64,000 nt of DNA from Panulirus ornatus (Eukaryota; Arthropoda; Malacostraca; Decapoda; Palinuridae). The stretch lies in contig NC_092279.1 of assembly GCF_036320965.1 (NCBI RefSeq), forward strand, positions 19,367,429 through 19,431,428, in the 5' to 3' direction. The number at the start of each line of letters is the position of its first letter. The stretch's first letter is position 1. A program made the position numbers and the translations under genes. The notes beneath the pieces were generated by a model, which saw nothing but the letters and a program-made list of their open reading frames with translations, did not search any database and was not told the origin of the DNA. This document shows, piece by piece, positions 45,927-57,774 of the stretch.

Positions 45927-46239
45927 ACGAACTCCAATGTCGAGAGGATCTGTACTCACCATTGTACCCCACTGGCCGAAAATGGCATGTACCCTACCTG
46001 CTTGCCTGCGCCTCGTACAGGAGAGAGAGGGGGAGCGGGGACGGGGAGTAGGTCAAAACTGACATTGGGGTCAAGAAAAGGTCGGGGGTCAGTGCTACTG
46101 ATCTAACCGCACTCCGGTACGTGACTTCCATGCTGCCACGACGCCGTTGCCGGGCGCATGATGGCAATGCCTGGGGACATGGGACTGACTGCCTTCCCCC
46201 AGCACAGTTTGTTTGATCAAGGCGGTTCCGAGAGAGAGA

Positions 46240-46242
46240 GAG

Positions 46243-46284
<42 letters not shown>
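46240..46284. repeat. (CA)n microsatellite
   Basis: About 21 CA units after a short GA run. Confidence 0.95.
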
Positions 46285-46287
<3 letters not shown>

Positions 46288-46388
46288 TTTGTAGGTAGAC
46301 CCACGACGCTGGTACCTTCAGCAGATAAGAACAGTCAAACGTTTCAAACTGTACCCACTGGCAAAGTCCCTAATCCCTTCACTGGAAG

Positions 46389-46467
<79 letters not shown>
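46389..46467. repeat. (CT)n microsatellite
   Basis: About 39 CT units. Confidence 0.98.
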
Positions 46468-46469
<2 letters not shown>

Positions 46470-46700
46470 TGGTACTGAACGATGTTCAAGGGACAACATA
46501 AAGAAAGGCGCCCTAATCCTATTATCTACACGAAGAAGAACGCCCCCCTCCCTCCGATCCCATCCGGGCTGCTATCAGTGATAAGGGTAGTGGACGAGGG
46601 GGGGTGTGTGTTGTGGGTGGGTGGGCAGGCGGGGGTAGGTAGTGGACGAGGGGTGGTGGCTTAAAACACAACACCTCACCTGTCGTTCCCGAGGGAGGAC

Positions 46701-46701
<1 letters not shown>

Positions 46702-46785
<84 letters not shown>
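46702..46785. repeat. (GA)n microsatellite
   Basis: About 41 GA units. Confidence 0.98.
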
Positions 46786-46786
<1 letters not shown>

Positions 46787-47018
46787 CTAGGGAAGGCTGG
46801 GGGAGAGAGGGTTTGCAAGCACTGCTACTTGGGGGTGAGGCTGGGCGTCTGCTGAAGGCATGGCCACTACTGCCTTGGTCCGTGGTGAGCACTCGCCGTC
46901 CTCGAACCCCACAGTTCAAATATATGGAAACTGATGAGAGAGACCAATGAGCGAACAACTAGTGGACGCGGTGATGAACGATGGCAAAAGAGGATTGGGG
47001 GTAATATGCTGGGGTCGC

Positions 47019-47019
<1 letters not shown>

Positions 47020-47108
<89 letters not shown>
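47020..47108. repeat. (GA)n microsatellite
   Basis: About 44 GA units. Confidence 0.98.
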
Positions 47109-47109
<1 letters not shown>

Positions 47110-47149
47110 CACTCCTTCCCTCTGGCACAAAGAGTGTCCAGGGTTTACT

Positions 47150-47342
47150 GAAAAAGCCCGACATTAAACAAGCCACACCTGGCTATACCCGACGGTAAAC
47201 AAGACACACCTGGCTATGCCCGACAGCAAACAAGACACACCTGGCTATACCCGACAGTAAACAAGACACACCTGGCTATACCCGACGGTAAACAAGACAC
47301 ACCTGGCTATGCCCGACAGTAAACAAGACTCACCTGGCAACA
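47150..47342. repeat. 33-bp minisatellite, about 5.5 units
   Basis: The unit is CACACCTGGCTATACCCGAC followed by (G/A)GTAAACAAGA. Units vary at ATA/ATG and ACGG/ACAG. The 33-bp period is divisible by three, but stops occur in the units. Confidence 0.95.
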
Positions 47343-47780
47343 TAACTCTCAACATGGGGTACTACCAGTAGACAAGGTCCTTGTCCTGGAAATGGCTCAA
47401 GCCCCTCCCTCCAGATGTCCAGACGTGTGACCGCCCGACCACCACACACTCTCCCCGGGTCTCCAGACCAGCAGCAGCTGCAGGAGCAAGACTCCCTCCC
47501 ACCTCCCAGAAGGAAGGCAACATCCACGACCCGCCACCACCTGAATGAAGAAGGGCACAGCGCAAGTCATCCAGAATGGACAAAAATAATGTCTATGTCC
47601 CTCGCCAGACTTGTCGCTGCCAATACACATTCTGCGCTGCGGGCTGGTCTCGGGGCGACGGGGTTGGTGGACGGTCTGGTCTCAGGGGAATGGACACCAA
47701 CGCTTTTGACAGCCTGGCTGATGGCAACACTCCAGTGCATCAAGCTTTGGTCCCAGAGCCGAGATAAGGGAGATGCTGCG
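47343..47780. other. Unassigned sequence upstream of a LINE tail
   Basis: Frames at 47415-47783 (plus, 122 codons) and 47567-47809 (minus) are open. I recognise no motif with confidence. Part of it may be decayed LINE sequence continuous with the relic that follows (inference). Confidence 0.35.
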
Positions 47781-48112
47781 TAAGATATATCCACCCGAAG
47801 AGGAGCCACTGCGTCACATGATTACCGTGAGGCCCTCCGCAACTCGAGGATGAACCGTTGTGACTTCTGTTTCTTTCCCTACGCTGCTAAGCTCTGGAGC
47901 AAGTCTGTCGCTTCTCATGTCATTCCTAAAAAGGTAGAAACTGACCCTTTTTTTTTTCAAGAGAAAGATTTCTTCTCCCTCTAAAAGTTTTTGTTTTCTT
48001 TTCTCTCTCCTTTCTCCTCTGTTTCTTTAACTATTTTTCTACATATCAGTTAAGCCCTTAATATGGGCTACGTCCGTGACTAGCGTCTGCGACTTGAAAA
48101 ATAAAAAAAAAA
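47781..48112 (+). pseudogene. Jockey-like LINE C-terminal tail relic
   Basis: The frame running from 47784 gives RRGATASHDYREALRNSRM followed by CFFPYAAKLWSKSV, then KDFFSL and a stop near 47984. The FFPYAAKLWN-L block close to the end of ORF2 is typical of Jockey-type non-LTR elements in decapods and other arthropods. After the stop come a T-rich stretch, ATCAGTTAAGCCCTTAATAT, GGGCTACGTCCGTGACTAGC and an A-rich tail at 48095-48112. Only the last ~65 codons are readable and upstream frames are broken, so this is a dead 5'-truncated copy. Confidence 0.65.
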
Positions 48113-49329
48113 TAATCCAAGAATGAAAAATATCCTCAAAAGGGTGAGCACTCTCGGACGTCTCTTGACCTCGACCCATGACCCGTGGGTTCCTGACCAC
48201 GACGATGGTCAGCGTCTCCTACCAGCAGCCAACATCGACCCAAACCTCCGCCAATGGCTCACGACTATTACCGGCCTGATGAACCGGTGTTCCGCCTCGG
48301 TGTGAGGGGTCGGTAGAGTCCGTGTTGTGACGTGCTGTGTGTCACCGCCACTCTCACCTGGAGTCTTTCAAAGACACATTCTCCATAGGCTCGTCCTGGG
48401 TAGCAGTATCAGTGGTCCCAGGTATCCCGTATGAGGGCACTGTGTCTACTTACACACGTGTGTCTATCGAGGAGAATTCCGGAAACAGAAGAGAAATAAT
48501 CCCCCCCACTCCGTCACTAGTGAGATGGAGAACACGTTTCTACACTATACATCCACAACGGCTTCCTCCTGTTCGTCTCGCCGTATTAACAGACAAACGG
48601 CACGGAAGCTATGGGTTTTTCAAAACTCTTCCTGTTAGAGATTTTGTTTTTTCTCCCCAAGGCATTTCAAGATAACCAGCGTAATCTGGCCTAATGACCC
48701 TCACTGAAGGCATTCAAATGGCGTTTCGTTCCACACCCAAAATCGTGGATTCACGGAAGGACGGACCCAGCTGTTTCCTCACAACCTCACCTTCAATAAC
48801 TACCAGATGAGGAATTTCAATATGATCTCAAGGAGTTCATAAAAGAGAGGAGAAACTGTTCCATGATGTCTGCGGTCTTGAAACCCCTGTTGCTTTCAAG
48901 GTTACACAAGACGATCAATCAAAGACGCGTATGTATCTCTGTGTGTGACACCTGTGTAACTTCGTTCTATCCCTAACTTTCCGTTTCATAATTCAAGTTT
49001 ACTGTCAATCACTTCATTTCTTCTAATCCTCTCAAACACTATAAGGTAATAGGGCCAGGGACCTCCTCAGCCACCACCTGCCTTTATATCTGTGGCAAGG
49101 AAACCTCCATCCTTATGGGCCTAGGAGAAAGCAAGTCTTTCCTCAAGAACTAACTCCTCTGTACCTCTCTTCCAACCCCCTCACGCACCATATTCCAGGA
49201 TAGAGGAAGGCCGGGTAATCTCCCTTTCCTCCACCCACCGCCAACTACTTCCCCGTAGGCCGCGGGAATCCCTTCTCCTACCGGCACATAGTGAGAGCAC
49301 CCTCCCTCCCTCCACCTTAACCACCATGG

Positions 49330-49330
<1 letters not shown>
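48113..49330. other. Unassigned sequence
   Basis: Frames of 60 and 112 codons at 48123-48675 lack recognisable domains. 48680-49320 has no long frame or repeat. Confidence 0.4.

Positions 49331-49331
<1 letters not shown>

Positions 49332-49403
<72 letters not shown>
49332..49403. repeat. (GA)n microsatellite
   Basis: About 36 GA units. Confidence 0.97.
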
Positions 49404-49405
<2 letters not shown>

Positions 49406-49589
49406 CGTTGCGCTGTGTGGTGGCGGTGGCGTCTTTATGCTGATCCACCCATGTCCATGCGTCGCCCTGGCTCTTGCCTAAATATTTATCACTGCCACAG
49501 CGGGAGAAATACAGTGGCAATTCTCTCACCTCACCATCGCACTTCCTCCCCAAGATATCTACGTACGTCCCAGACCTCCCGATCCTGAA

Positions 49590-49640
49590 AATCTTTCCTC
49601 CTCCTCCTCCTCCTCCTCCTCTTCTTCCTCTTCTCCATTC
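49590..49640. repeat. (CTC)n tract
   Basis: About 10 perfect CTC units then CTT-rich DNA. Confidence 0.9.
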
Positions 49641-50310
49641 CTCATTCATACCTTAGACTATAACCTTCCTGCCGCGCAATATCTCCCTCCTTCTCCGTCC
49701 TACCTCACCTCTACTCCCTTCCAATAATATTCGCTGCTGTATCCCCCCCTATACCACAACCTCTCTATCCAAATAATACGTCCCTACTCCCCCCCACCCC
49801 CACCACCCCAAGCTTGATCGACGTTTGAAATCGGCAATGAAGAACAGCACTGCAAAAATCTCGCAAAAAAAAAAAAAAAAAACACCCACCTTATTTGCGA
49901 TACTCCAAACGCCCCCCAACTATCCGCCGTCTACACAAACACTCATCAATAACAACGGAAAACAACACGGCCGGAGGCAGACGACCCTCCTCCCCCAGCC
50001 GACGAAAAATGTGAAATGTGTCGGTGTCTCGTGAGAGGACACGGGAAAACAGATTAGGCTCTCCTCAACAGATCCATCATTTTCTTAAAGGTAATCCTGG
50101 CGAGGTGAGGGGCTCCCGTCAGTGTCCCTCCCCACCATTACCCTTGCCTAGCATCGTGCTCCCCTGCCGCCTCCGCTAGAGAGGGGGGTGGGGGAGTTTT
50201 TGGAGATGATGGTGGTGATGGTGAGCGGCAGGGGCGTCTAGCGCAGGAAAGCTGGACTGAGGGAGGTAACTAAGGGGGGGTGGGAAACAAGATTGGGAGA
50301 GAGGTGCTGT
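49641..50310. other. Unassigned sequence
   Basis: Pyrimidine-rich at first, with an A run at 49865-49882. No gene recognised. Confidence 0.45.
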
Positions 50311-50311
50311 G

Positions 50312-50415
50312 GAGGACAGGGGAAGGGGAGGCTGTGGAGGAGGATAGGAGGATGGGGAGAGGTGCTGGGGAGGAGAGGAGGATGGGGAGAGGTGCTGGGG
50401 AGGACAGGAGGGCGA
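50312..50415. repeat. Purine-rich ~32-bp repeat
   Basis: GGATGGGGAGAGGTGCTGGG followed by GAGGA(C/G)AGGA repeats about three times. Confidence 0.85.
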
Positions 50416-50528
50416 TAGAGAGGCCTCTGGAAATAACGGAGGAGTGAGAGGGCACAGCAGGAAAAGCGATACTGCACAGGAAAAGAAAATACCGTGGGAG
50501 GACGAGAGAATAAAAAAAAAGGGGGAGC

Positions 50529-50529
<1 letters not shown>

Positions 50530-50621
<92 letters not shown>
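50530..50621. repeat. (GA)n microsatellite
   Basis: About 45 GA units. Confidence 0.98.
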
Positions 50622-50623
<2 letters not shown>

Positions 50624-50934
50624 GTTTCCTTTACATGACCATTTTCTTCAGCAGGTCTCAAAAAGAACAAACTACTTTTGTTTTCACTCTTCGAGGCGAG
50701 GTCTCTTCTCTGCCCCTCGCGATCCTGCCGACCACCAAGCCTTGCTGATCCTCCTCCTCCTCCTCCCGTCAAGGACTCAGTCGATGTCGGCAACCCTACC
50801 CCGCTATTTCTGCGGGGCACGGAGACCCGTCAGCGAGAGGTTATGTTCCCCGGATGTGAACAACCCCGAAACTCGTGTCGAGTTGCAAGCTGTCGGCTGG
50901 TTAGGCCTGTCACAGCTGAGGCGCTTCACCCTAG

Positions 50935-51065
50935 CCTAAGTTGGCATCTCCATCTCCCTTCTTCTGAGGGAGGATGAACAGCTGGGTGAACCGTGGGCAG
51001 TCTCCGGCCCGCAGGGGATCGAACCCGATGGCAGGCAGCGACGTTAACCAATGACCGTAAAGCAC
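50935..51065 (-). mobile_element. tRNA-derived SINE-like copy (minus strand)
   Basis: On the minus strand a good B box, GGGTTCGATCCC (plus 51015-51026), lies downstream of an A-box-like TTGGTTAACGTCGC. The body continues with CGGTTCACCCAGCTGTTCAT, a tail motif shared with the copy at 54945-55105. No A-rich 3' tail is obvious on the minus strand. The A-to-B spacing is short, so the head may be deleted internally. Confidence 0.6.
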
Positions 51066-51339
51066 AAAGTAAAAAAAAAAAAAAAAAAGCAAGGACTCTG
51101 GGTTCTCAAATGAGAGCATAATATGCAAGATGAACGTCAATGCCATGCTCAATACGTCGTCCTAAACTTCCCTGACAGTGTTCGCGGGGGACGTGATGCG
51201 ACGGGGAGGAAGGTGGAACACCAGAACCACCAGTCCACTGGCATGGCATATACTGCTACGTCAGCGTCGCACGAAAAACGACGGTACTCTACCGTAAGTG
51301 ATGACGGGGAGAGAGTGTCAGTGTCAGGAGACGGTGTTT

Positions 51340-51530
51340 TTCGTTAGGTGACACCAAACAGTAGCACGAGACGGTGCCATGCAAGAAGCAGAATACAGTA
51401 GCACGAGACGGTGCCACGCAAATGACAAAAGACAAGTCGCCTGAGACGGTGCCAAACACGGGCCAAAAGAAGACAAGACACCATGAGACGTTAGAAGCCA
51501 GAATACAGTGGCATGAAACAGCATAACAAG
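51340..51530. repeat. Degenerate ~35-40-bp repeat around GAGACGGTGCCA
   Basis: CAGTAGCACGAGACGGTGCC recurs with variants at about 51360, 51398, 51440 and 51485. The third and fourth units are diverged. Confidence 0.8.
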
Positions 51531-52196
51531 CCAGTTAAGGGAGAGATGGTGGCTGCAGACAATGTTACGGCAGCGCCAAAGTCTGCTACAGGTTACCAGG
51601 CTACATGATACGAGACCACGAGGGTGCCACGCGATACAGCAGGCTGCTGGCCTACTGAACCCGACACCATGTGACTGGTGAAACATTGAGAAAGCCCCGA
51701 CGGGTACAATTCAGTGTTCTCGCAGTGTCCGCAAGCTTTTGCAAGCTGACACAGAGAGATAGGTGATGTTGCTGATGCTAATATGACCGCTCCTGACACA
51801 AGCATCACCTGGTGAAGACCTCGAGGAGGGGGGGGTCTTCTCTACCCACCCCAAAACAAGTCCGAGCTGAGCCCAGACGGCTAGGTTGGCCAGGAAGGCA
51901 CCGCTGGTACCACTCTGTAACCAACCTCGCCTCCGCTGCTTGAGGTGAACGGGACACCAAACAGAGCCAGCACCTAAGGCGTGCGACATGACCGGCTATA
52001 CACAAGCGCCTGGCTGTAGAACCGGTCATCTCCTTCAGGCGTGGCGGAGGAGGAGGCAGGAATCGATGTGGTGGTCGTGGCTGCTGATCAATGTCCAGCT
52101 CAGGAGAGGGATAAGGGCCTCTGACCACAACACTCCCCCCTCCCCTCCATTCCCCTCCTCATCAACCCTCTGGCCTAATCCCTCTCCTACCCACTC

Positions 52197-52202
<6 letters not shown>
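51531..52202. other. Unassigned sequence
   Basis: Frames of 71-120 codons on the minus strand (51324-52128) and 114 on the plus (51988-52332) overlap. No domain recognised. Confidence 0.4.

Positions 52203-52268
<66 letters not shown>
52203..52268. repeat. (CT)n microsatellite
   Basis: About 33 CT units. Confidence 0.97.
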
Positions 52269-52270
<2 letters not shown>

Positions 52271-54170
52271 GACCTCATTTCCTGAGAGCCCCCATTTCCC
52301 TGAGACGTCTCCCTAACTCCCTTCCTCACTAATTACCATCAACGCTTGTTTTCCTCGAAACCACCTCAACCACCACCGAGTTTCCTTCAGCCTCCTGTCC
52401 GTCCCTCCCTACACTCCTCACATGTTTACAAGGAATGTCAAACCGCTCGTCCTCAGCCACCCAGCTGGCTCCTCTTAGTGTCCCCTCCCCACCGAGGGGA
52501 GCACGTGTTCCATCCCTCCTCTCTATGAATGTATCACGAGACATGAGCTCCCACAACCCCGAAGGTCGTCTTCGCTCCACTCATCCATTTTCTTCAACTT
52601 AACCCCATTCCTTTCTTCTTTTTTTTCCACAACTTTCTCTCCTAACTCTCCCACCTCCCACGTTCGCATGTTGCCCTTTCCCCCTACAGTTTTTCCCCTT
52701 TAATCTAACCCTTCCTCCTGTTTCTCCTCTTCCTTTTTGTCTTTTTCACATGAAAAGGCAGCATCTTCACTCCGTGCCCACTCTATGTTTGCCTCCTGTT
52801 CTTCTTCCTCCTGCTCCTTCCCCCTACTGCTATAGGCGCTTTTCAAGCTCAAAATCGAATTGAAGTTAAGAGAAAGAAAATGTCGTAATCATCCGGGATC
52901 CCAAGAGCAGCGTCCAACACGTTACCTGCAAACACCAAATATACGACGGGGACTACAGTCAGCTCAGAGCAACAGTATAACGACCCTCCAGAATCATTAT
53001 ACGGTATATAGTATAAGGTATATTCAATTCCTAGTCATAACCCTCCAATACTCTCCCCTTCAAAATCCTTAGCTCACTCTCCCCTTCCCTTCACTCCCTC
53101 CTTTTTCAACACTCTTTCCTCACACTCTCCCCACTCTTCTTATTCGTCTTTCGTCCTCTCTACCATCTTCCCCTTCTCCCATCTCCCTCCTCCTCCGCCT
53201 CTCCTCGCTCCACCTACAAAGGCCGCTGTGGCCGAGGTAATTACACACGATCACCCGCCCCCAGACCAAGCTAACAACAGCACTAATCACCTGCTAAATG
53301 TTATAATCATCTCCGCCACACCATAATGTTGCTATTCACATCTTGTCTCTCATGACCTTATGGGTGTACGAGGCCGACTCTGCACTGCACCAACCAACGC
53401 CCACCTCCATACAGGAGATAAGCTGTTATCAGCTGCCTCCTCGATATGGAGTGACCGAACATCAATGGTCACCACTGCTCTCCATCAAGTAGTGCTGGCA
53501 ACGGCCGCTTCTAAAAGGAAGTCAGCGGACGACTTCCAAGTGGTCAATCAGGCCTGTTCCTCTCGCCGCCATCTCTATGGGGCTTAACGTGAACCTAGAG
53601 TCGCCTCGATGTTTATCCACCGAAGCCTAAGTTTAGCCACGGCAAAAAAAAAAGGAACCTTGAGGACTCTCCACTGGAAGCCGGTCAAGTCCGCAGTGGC
53701 TGAGCTGCCTTATTTCTGGAGCTTGGTGTATCTAATGGTATACTGTTTGATGAGAGGGCCCACTGCCCATCGTGGTTCACCTCCATCGTTCTGACAACGG
53801 ACCATTTGGAGGGCGGGCGTCTCCACTGGCGTTCCAGGCGGTCCGCGCAACTCTCCCCCAGACGTCTGTGAAGACCCTAGTCCCGACGTCCGTGAGGGGT
53901 CTACTCCATACATCTGCGAGGAACCTCCTCCAGACATGTGTGAAGATCCTCCTCAGGAGGGAGGAGCCGGTCACGTCGCCGCTACGCAGCTACAGGACCG
54001 GCAGGACATACAGCAGCAGCCGACAGTCTTCCAAGACCCAACAACCCGCCGGAGGCTGAGCAAGCACGGGTGTGCCTTGGAAGCAAAACAGCACTTGGCC
54101 GTTCACAAGGTGTCATTCCACAAACGCAGAAAGCCACAAAACCGATAAAATCCTTCACAAGCCTGCCTCT
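52269..54170. other. Unassigned sequence
   Basis: About 1.9 kb with few repeats. 52600-53220 is pyrimidine-rich. At 53850-53945 variants of CCAGACGTCTGTGAAGACC, CCGACGTCCGTGAGGG and CCAGACATGTGTGAAGATCC form about four units of ~24-27 bp. No gene recognised. Confidence 0.4.
53845..53955. repeat. Degenerate ~25-bp repeat
   Basis: Four units share CCAGACGTCTGTGAAGACC-like words: near 53857, 53884, 53908 and 53930. Confidence 0.65.
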
Positions 54171-54173
54171 CCA

Positions 54174-54174
54174 C

Positions 54175-54258
<84 letters not shown>

Positions 54259-54265
54259 CGCTCGC
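54174..54265. repeat. (C)n-(CT)n-(CGCT)n microsatellite
   Basis: A short C run, about 35 CT units and three CGCT units. Confidence 0.97.
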
Positions 54266-54843
54266 TTTCCCTCAGGCCCATGGATCCTCTCCTTCCTTCC
54301 TTATTCTTGGGCGCCTCCCTGTTGGAACTTCCTGCTCCCTCAAAGCTTCCGTGGTTCCATTCCTTCTCATCCCTTCCCACCTTTCCCCTCCTCCCGGACG
54401 ATCCCTCTATCCCCCCCCCCCTTTAGATCTTCTAACTATCTCACAATCCCCCTAAATCCCCCTCCCCTACCAAATCTTCCCTCTTCCTCCTGTACGCAAC
54501 TTTGGATCCGGGTCTCTCCACCTTCTCCCTCCCTTACCTTTCCGTACCCCCCAGTGAGGTTTCCTCGCCCCCTCACAATCCCCTGAATCCTTTCCCCTCT
54601 TACCCCCTGGACCTTCATGGACCCCTAATGAGGATTCTCTCACTCCCAAACAACCTACCGTATCTTCCCTTCCCTTGTTTCCCATTCCCTTCCCTCGAGA
54701 CCTTCCCACACTCCCACTAGACTCTCCCTAATCCCTCACAACCCCCTGGATCTTTTCCTCCTTCTCCCTTAGAAGCTTTCCATCCTCCCTTTAGACCCAC
54801 CTGCTTCCTCCTCCTCCCAACCCCTATCTCCATCTATAATCCC

Positions 54844-54847
<4 letters not shown>

Positions 54848-54922
<75 letters not shown>
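54848..54922. repeat. (CT)n microsatellite
   Basis: About 37 CT units. Confidence 0.97.
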
Positions 54923-54944
54923 ATCACGAACCATGCCTTCCATC

Positions 54945-55108
54945 CAGGAATTCCACAGTGCCTGTTATTTACCCATTTTATAGGTGGATGACCAGCTGGG
55001 CTGACTGTGGAACGACTGCCGCAACTAGGATTCGAACCAACGAGCGCGAACCTGGGCGGCCCGCGAATGCGTCACGGTCACGAACGCTAACCGATACGCC
55101 ACGGATGT
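54945..55108 (-). mobile_element. tRNA-derived SINE-like copy (minus strand), best head
   Basis: On the minus strand the head reads CGTGGCGTATCGGTTAGCG (A-box region, plus 55085-55102) and about 50 bp later TTGGTTCGAATCC (B box, plus 55028-55038). Both are RNA polymerase III internal promoter elements derived from a tRNA. The body then reads CAGCCCAGCTGGTCATCCAC, matching the tail motif of the 50.9-kb copy. It runs into ordinary sequence near 54945 with only a short A/T-rich end. Spacing is too long for a functional tRNA and no cloverleaf is evident. Confidence 0.72.
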
Positions 55109-55757
55109 CTACGCTGCAGAGGTTGTGGTGGGGAGGACAGGATGGAGAGGAAGGGCCTAGCCCTGGGAAGGCAATGCAGACACAGCCATGCAGACAACGG
55201 CCCACCACAAGCCCGATGTTCTGCTGGTGACGCTAGCTAGGCACATGAAACGTGGGGATATCTATTCACACAAGAACTACTGGGGGTGTGGTGTGTCGTG
55301 TATCTCCAGCGCCCTGGTTACGTGCAGCTTGCCTGGAGTGTTTGGTGTTGGTGTTCACGAGACATCCTGTCCAGTTCACTTCGTCCTGCTACCCGTGTCA
55401 CTCTTCTGTTTTGGAAACTGAATCGTTATTTTTTCCCTCCCCTTCAAGTACCCTGCATCTCTTGGTATACAATAACACGACCATCCTTTCTCTTTTTCTC
55501 CCCTTTCTCTCTGTGTCTGTCTGTTTTGTCTTTTCCTCAATCAATTCCTGTTCGGGTGAGAGCTTCTAATGTCTTGTTGTTCTGCTGACCCTATTAAGGC
55601 CGTTTCTCCCAACCTCATTCATTTCCTCCTCGTCCTTAATGCCACTCTATGTTTTTTTCTTCTTTCACATCTCATTGCTCTGATTTACCTTCTCTTCCTA
55701 CGCTTTCTCCTACCACGACTGAACTAAGTAAGCCTCTTTTCTCCTCTTATCTCCTCG

Positions 55758-55872
<115 letters not shown>

Positions 55873-56157
55873 CCTCTACCCCCCCTCGCCTCACCTCTCC
55901 CCACCCCCTCTCTCTCCTCTCCGTCGTCTTAGTTCTCCGTGATTTGCATATGTATGTGTGTCCCACACCCCCTCTCTCCGCCCCGGCCACACCTCAACCT
56001 AACCCCGCCGTGGTCTCGTTTCCCCACCCTTTCTTCCCCCTCTCCATCCACGCCTCCGTCATCACCCACACCGCAACCGGTGCTGGATATATCTAACGAA
56101 AAAAAGGAAAAAAAAGGAAAAAGAAAGTGTTACTCATTTTTGTAAGATTTTTTTACC

Positions 56158-56640
56158 TTAAACCCAAGGGCACGACGGCATGACTCTTGAGCACGACGGT
56201 ACGACTCTTGAGCACGACGGTACGACCCTTGGGTACTGTTGTCCTGGCCTTAGCCCTATCAGAATCCCATACATAGGGACGTAAATGTCGTGTTCAAGGA
56301 CCACAAATGTCGTGCTCAAGGGTCGTAATGTCGTGCGCAAGGTCCGTAAGTTGTCCACAAGGGCAGCAACATCGCTCTCAAGGATAGCACCGTCGTGCTC
56401 AAGGGTCGTATCGCCAAGGCTATGAACCGTAACATCGTACCCAAGGACCGTAACATCGTCCTCAGGGACCGTAACATCGTCCTCAGGCCCGTAACATTGC
56501 TCTCAAGGACCGTAACATCGTCCTCAGGGACCGTAACATCGTCCTCAGGGACCGTAACATTGCTCTCAAGGACGGTAACATCGTCCTCAGGGACCGTAAC
56601 ATCGTACCCAAGGATCGTAACCGTCGTGTGCAAGCGACAA
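56158..56640. mobile_element. Palindromic 21-bp repeat element, copy E
   Basis: The left arm at 56165-56228 holds three to four units (CTTGAGCACGACGGTACGAC). The core at 56224-56280 contains CCTTGGGTACTGTTGTCCTG, then GCCTTAGCCCTATCAGAATC. The right arm at 56283-56640 has about 16-17 units. It shifts from TCGTGCTCAAGGGTCGTA units to an AGGGACCGTAACATCGTCCT sub-family, in which units alternate with GCTCTCAAGGACCGTAACAT. The sub-family suggests local expansion within the arm. Confidence 0.7.
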
Positions 56641-57676
56641 ATGAACCTTCCCACTTCCGTACTGTACGCCCCTGACGTATGTGACACGGGCTTTACGCAT
56701 ATACCAAACACCTCCTCCCTGTCAGGCCTGAGTGGGCAACACACTGACCAAATACCCAACGCTTACGACGGCAACACACACACACACACACACACTAGGA
56801 GCATGAAACAACGACCACACACTCAGAACACAGAAGCAATACATGCGCACACTTGCTCGGAAACGACGACACACTTACTCATGCGTTAGTTGACAACACA
56901 CTCAGACAGAGCGATGACACACACACACACTCACACTTACCCGGAAACAATAACGCACTCGCTCACACACCATCGACAACATACTTGCAACGCCTCGACA
57001 CATGATAGGGCAGCATAACACAACACTCGCACAGCTCCTCCGTAACACTCTTGCAACACTTAAAGGAAGAACCTTACTGCTGTGCGACCCCGCTGCTGCA
57101 GCTGCTCCTCGCCCCCCACGCCCCTCGCTGCCTCAGCAGCTGCACCGTCGCACCAGCTGCAACACATTACCTATGGGGGACACACAATCCTCTCCAATAC
57201 ACACACTGCAAGACGCCCATTATCTGCCAAGTTTAGCGACACATGTGCACAACTCCTCCCCTCGCCCCTTCCATCGACCTGCACCTCTCCCTCAGCTTCG
57301 CCCCTTTCCAACGGCCTACACCTCTCCCTCTCCCTCAACCAAACGTTTCCCCAACTCTTACTCACTTACGGTCTTCCTCCTTCCTCATCCTTACCCTCTA
57401 TCCTCTCCCAACCACGACGCTTTCACTCCCTTCCTCCAACTTCCTCCCTCGTCCCTTCTCCCCCTGGCCACACCTTCCACGCCCTCCCTCCAGGTCTCCA
57501 CCCCTCACCCCAAAGACAAAAACAATGGGGGAGGGGAGGCCTCGGTCGCGCAGAGTCAGGCTCTTCTCATATGCAAAACAGGTGCCATACATCCCCTGTC
57601 AACAGGGCACGTCTTCCCTTTGTGCTACTGCCGGGAGAGGCGTGAGTGTGCGGTACGAAGGGGAAGTGCGTGGGGC

Positions 57677-57678
<2 letters not shown>
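56641..57678. other. Unassigned sequence, C-rich
   Basis: Overlapping frames in all three plus phases (57002-57803, up to 258 codons) reflect C-rich, stop-poor DNA. They end in the GA tract and have no recognisable domain. Short CA runs lie at 56775 and 56910. Confidence 0.4.

Positions 57679-57774
<96 letters not shown>
57679..57774. repeat. (GA)n microsatellite
   Basis: About 47 GA units. Confidence 0.98.
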
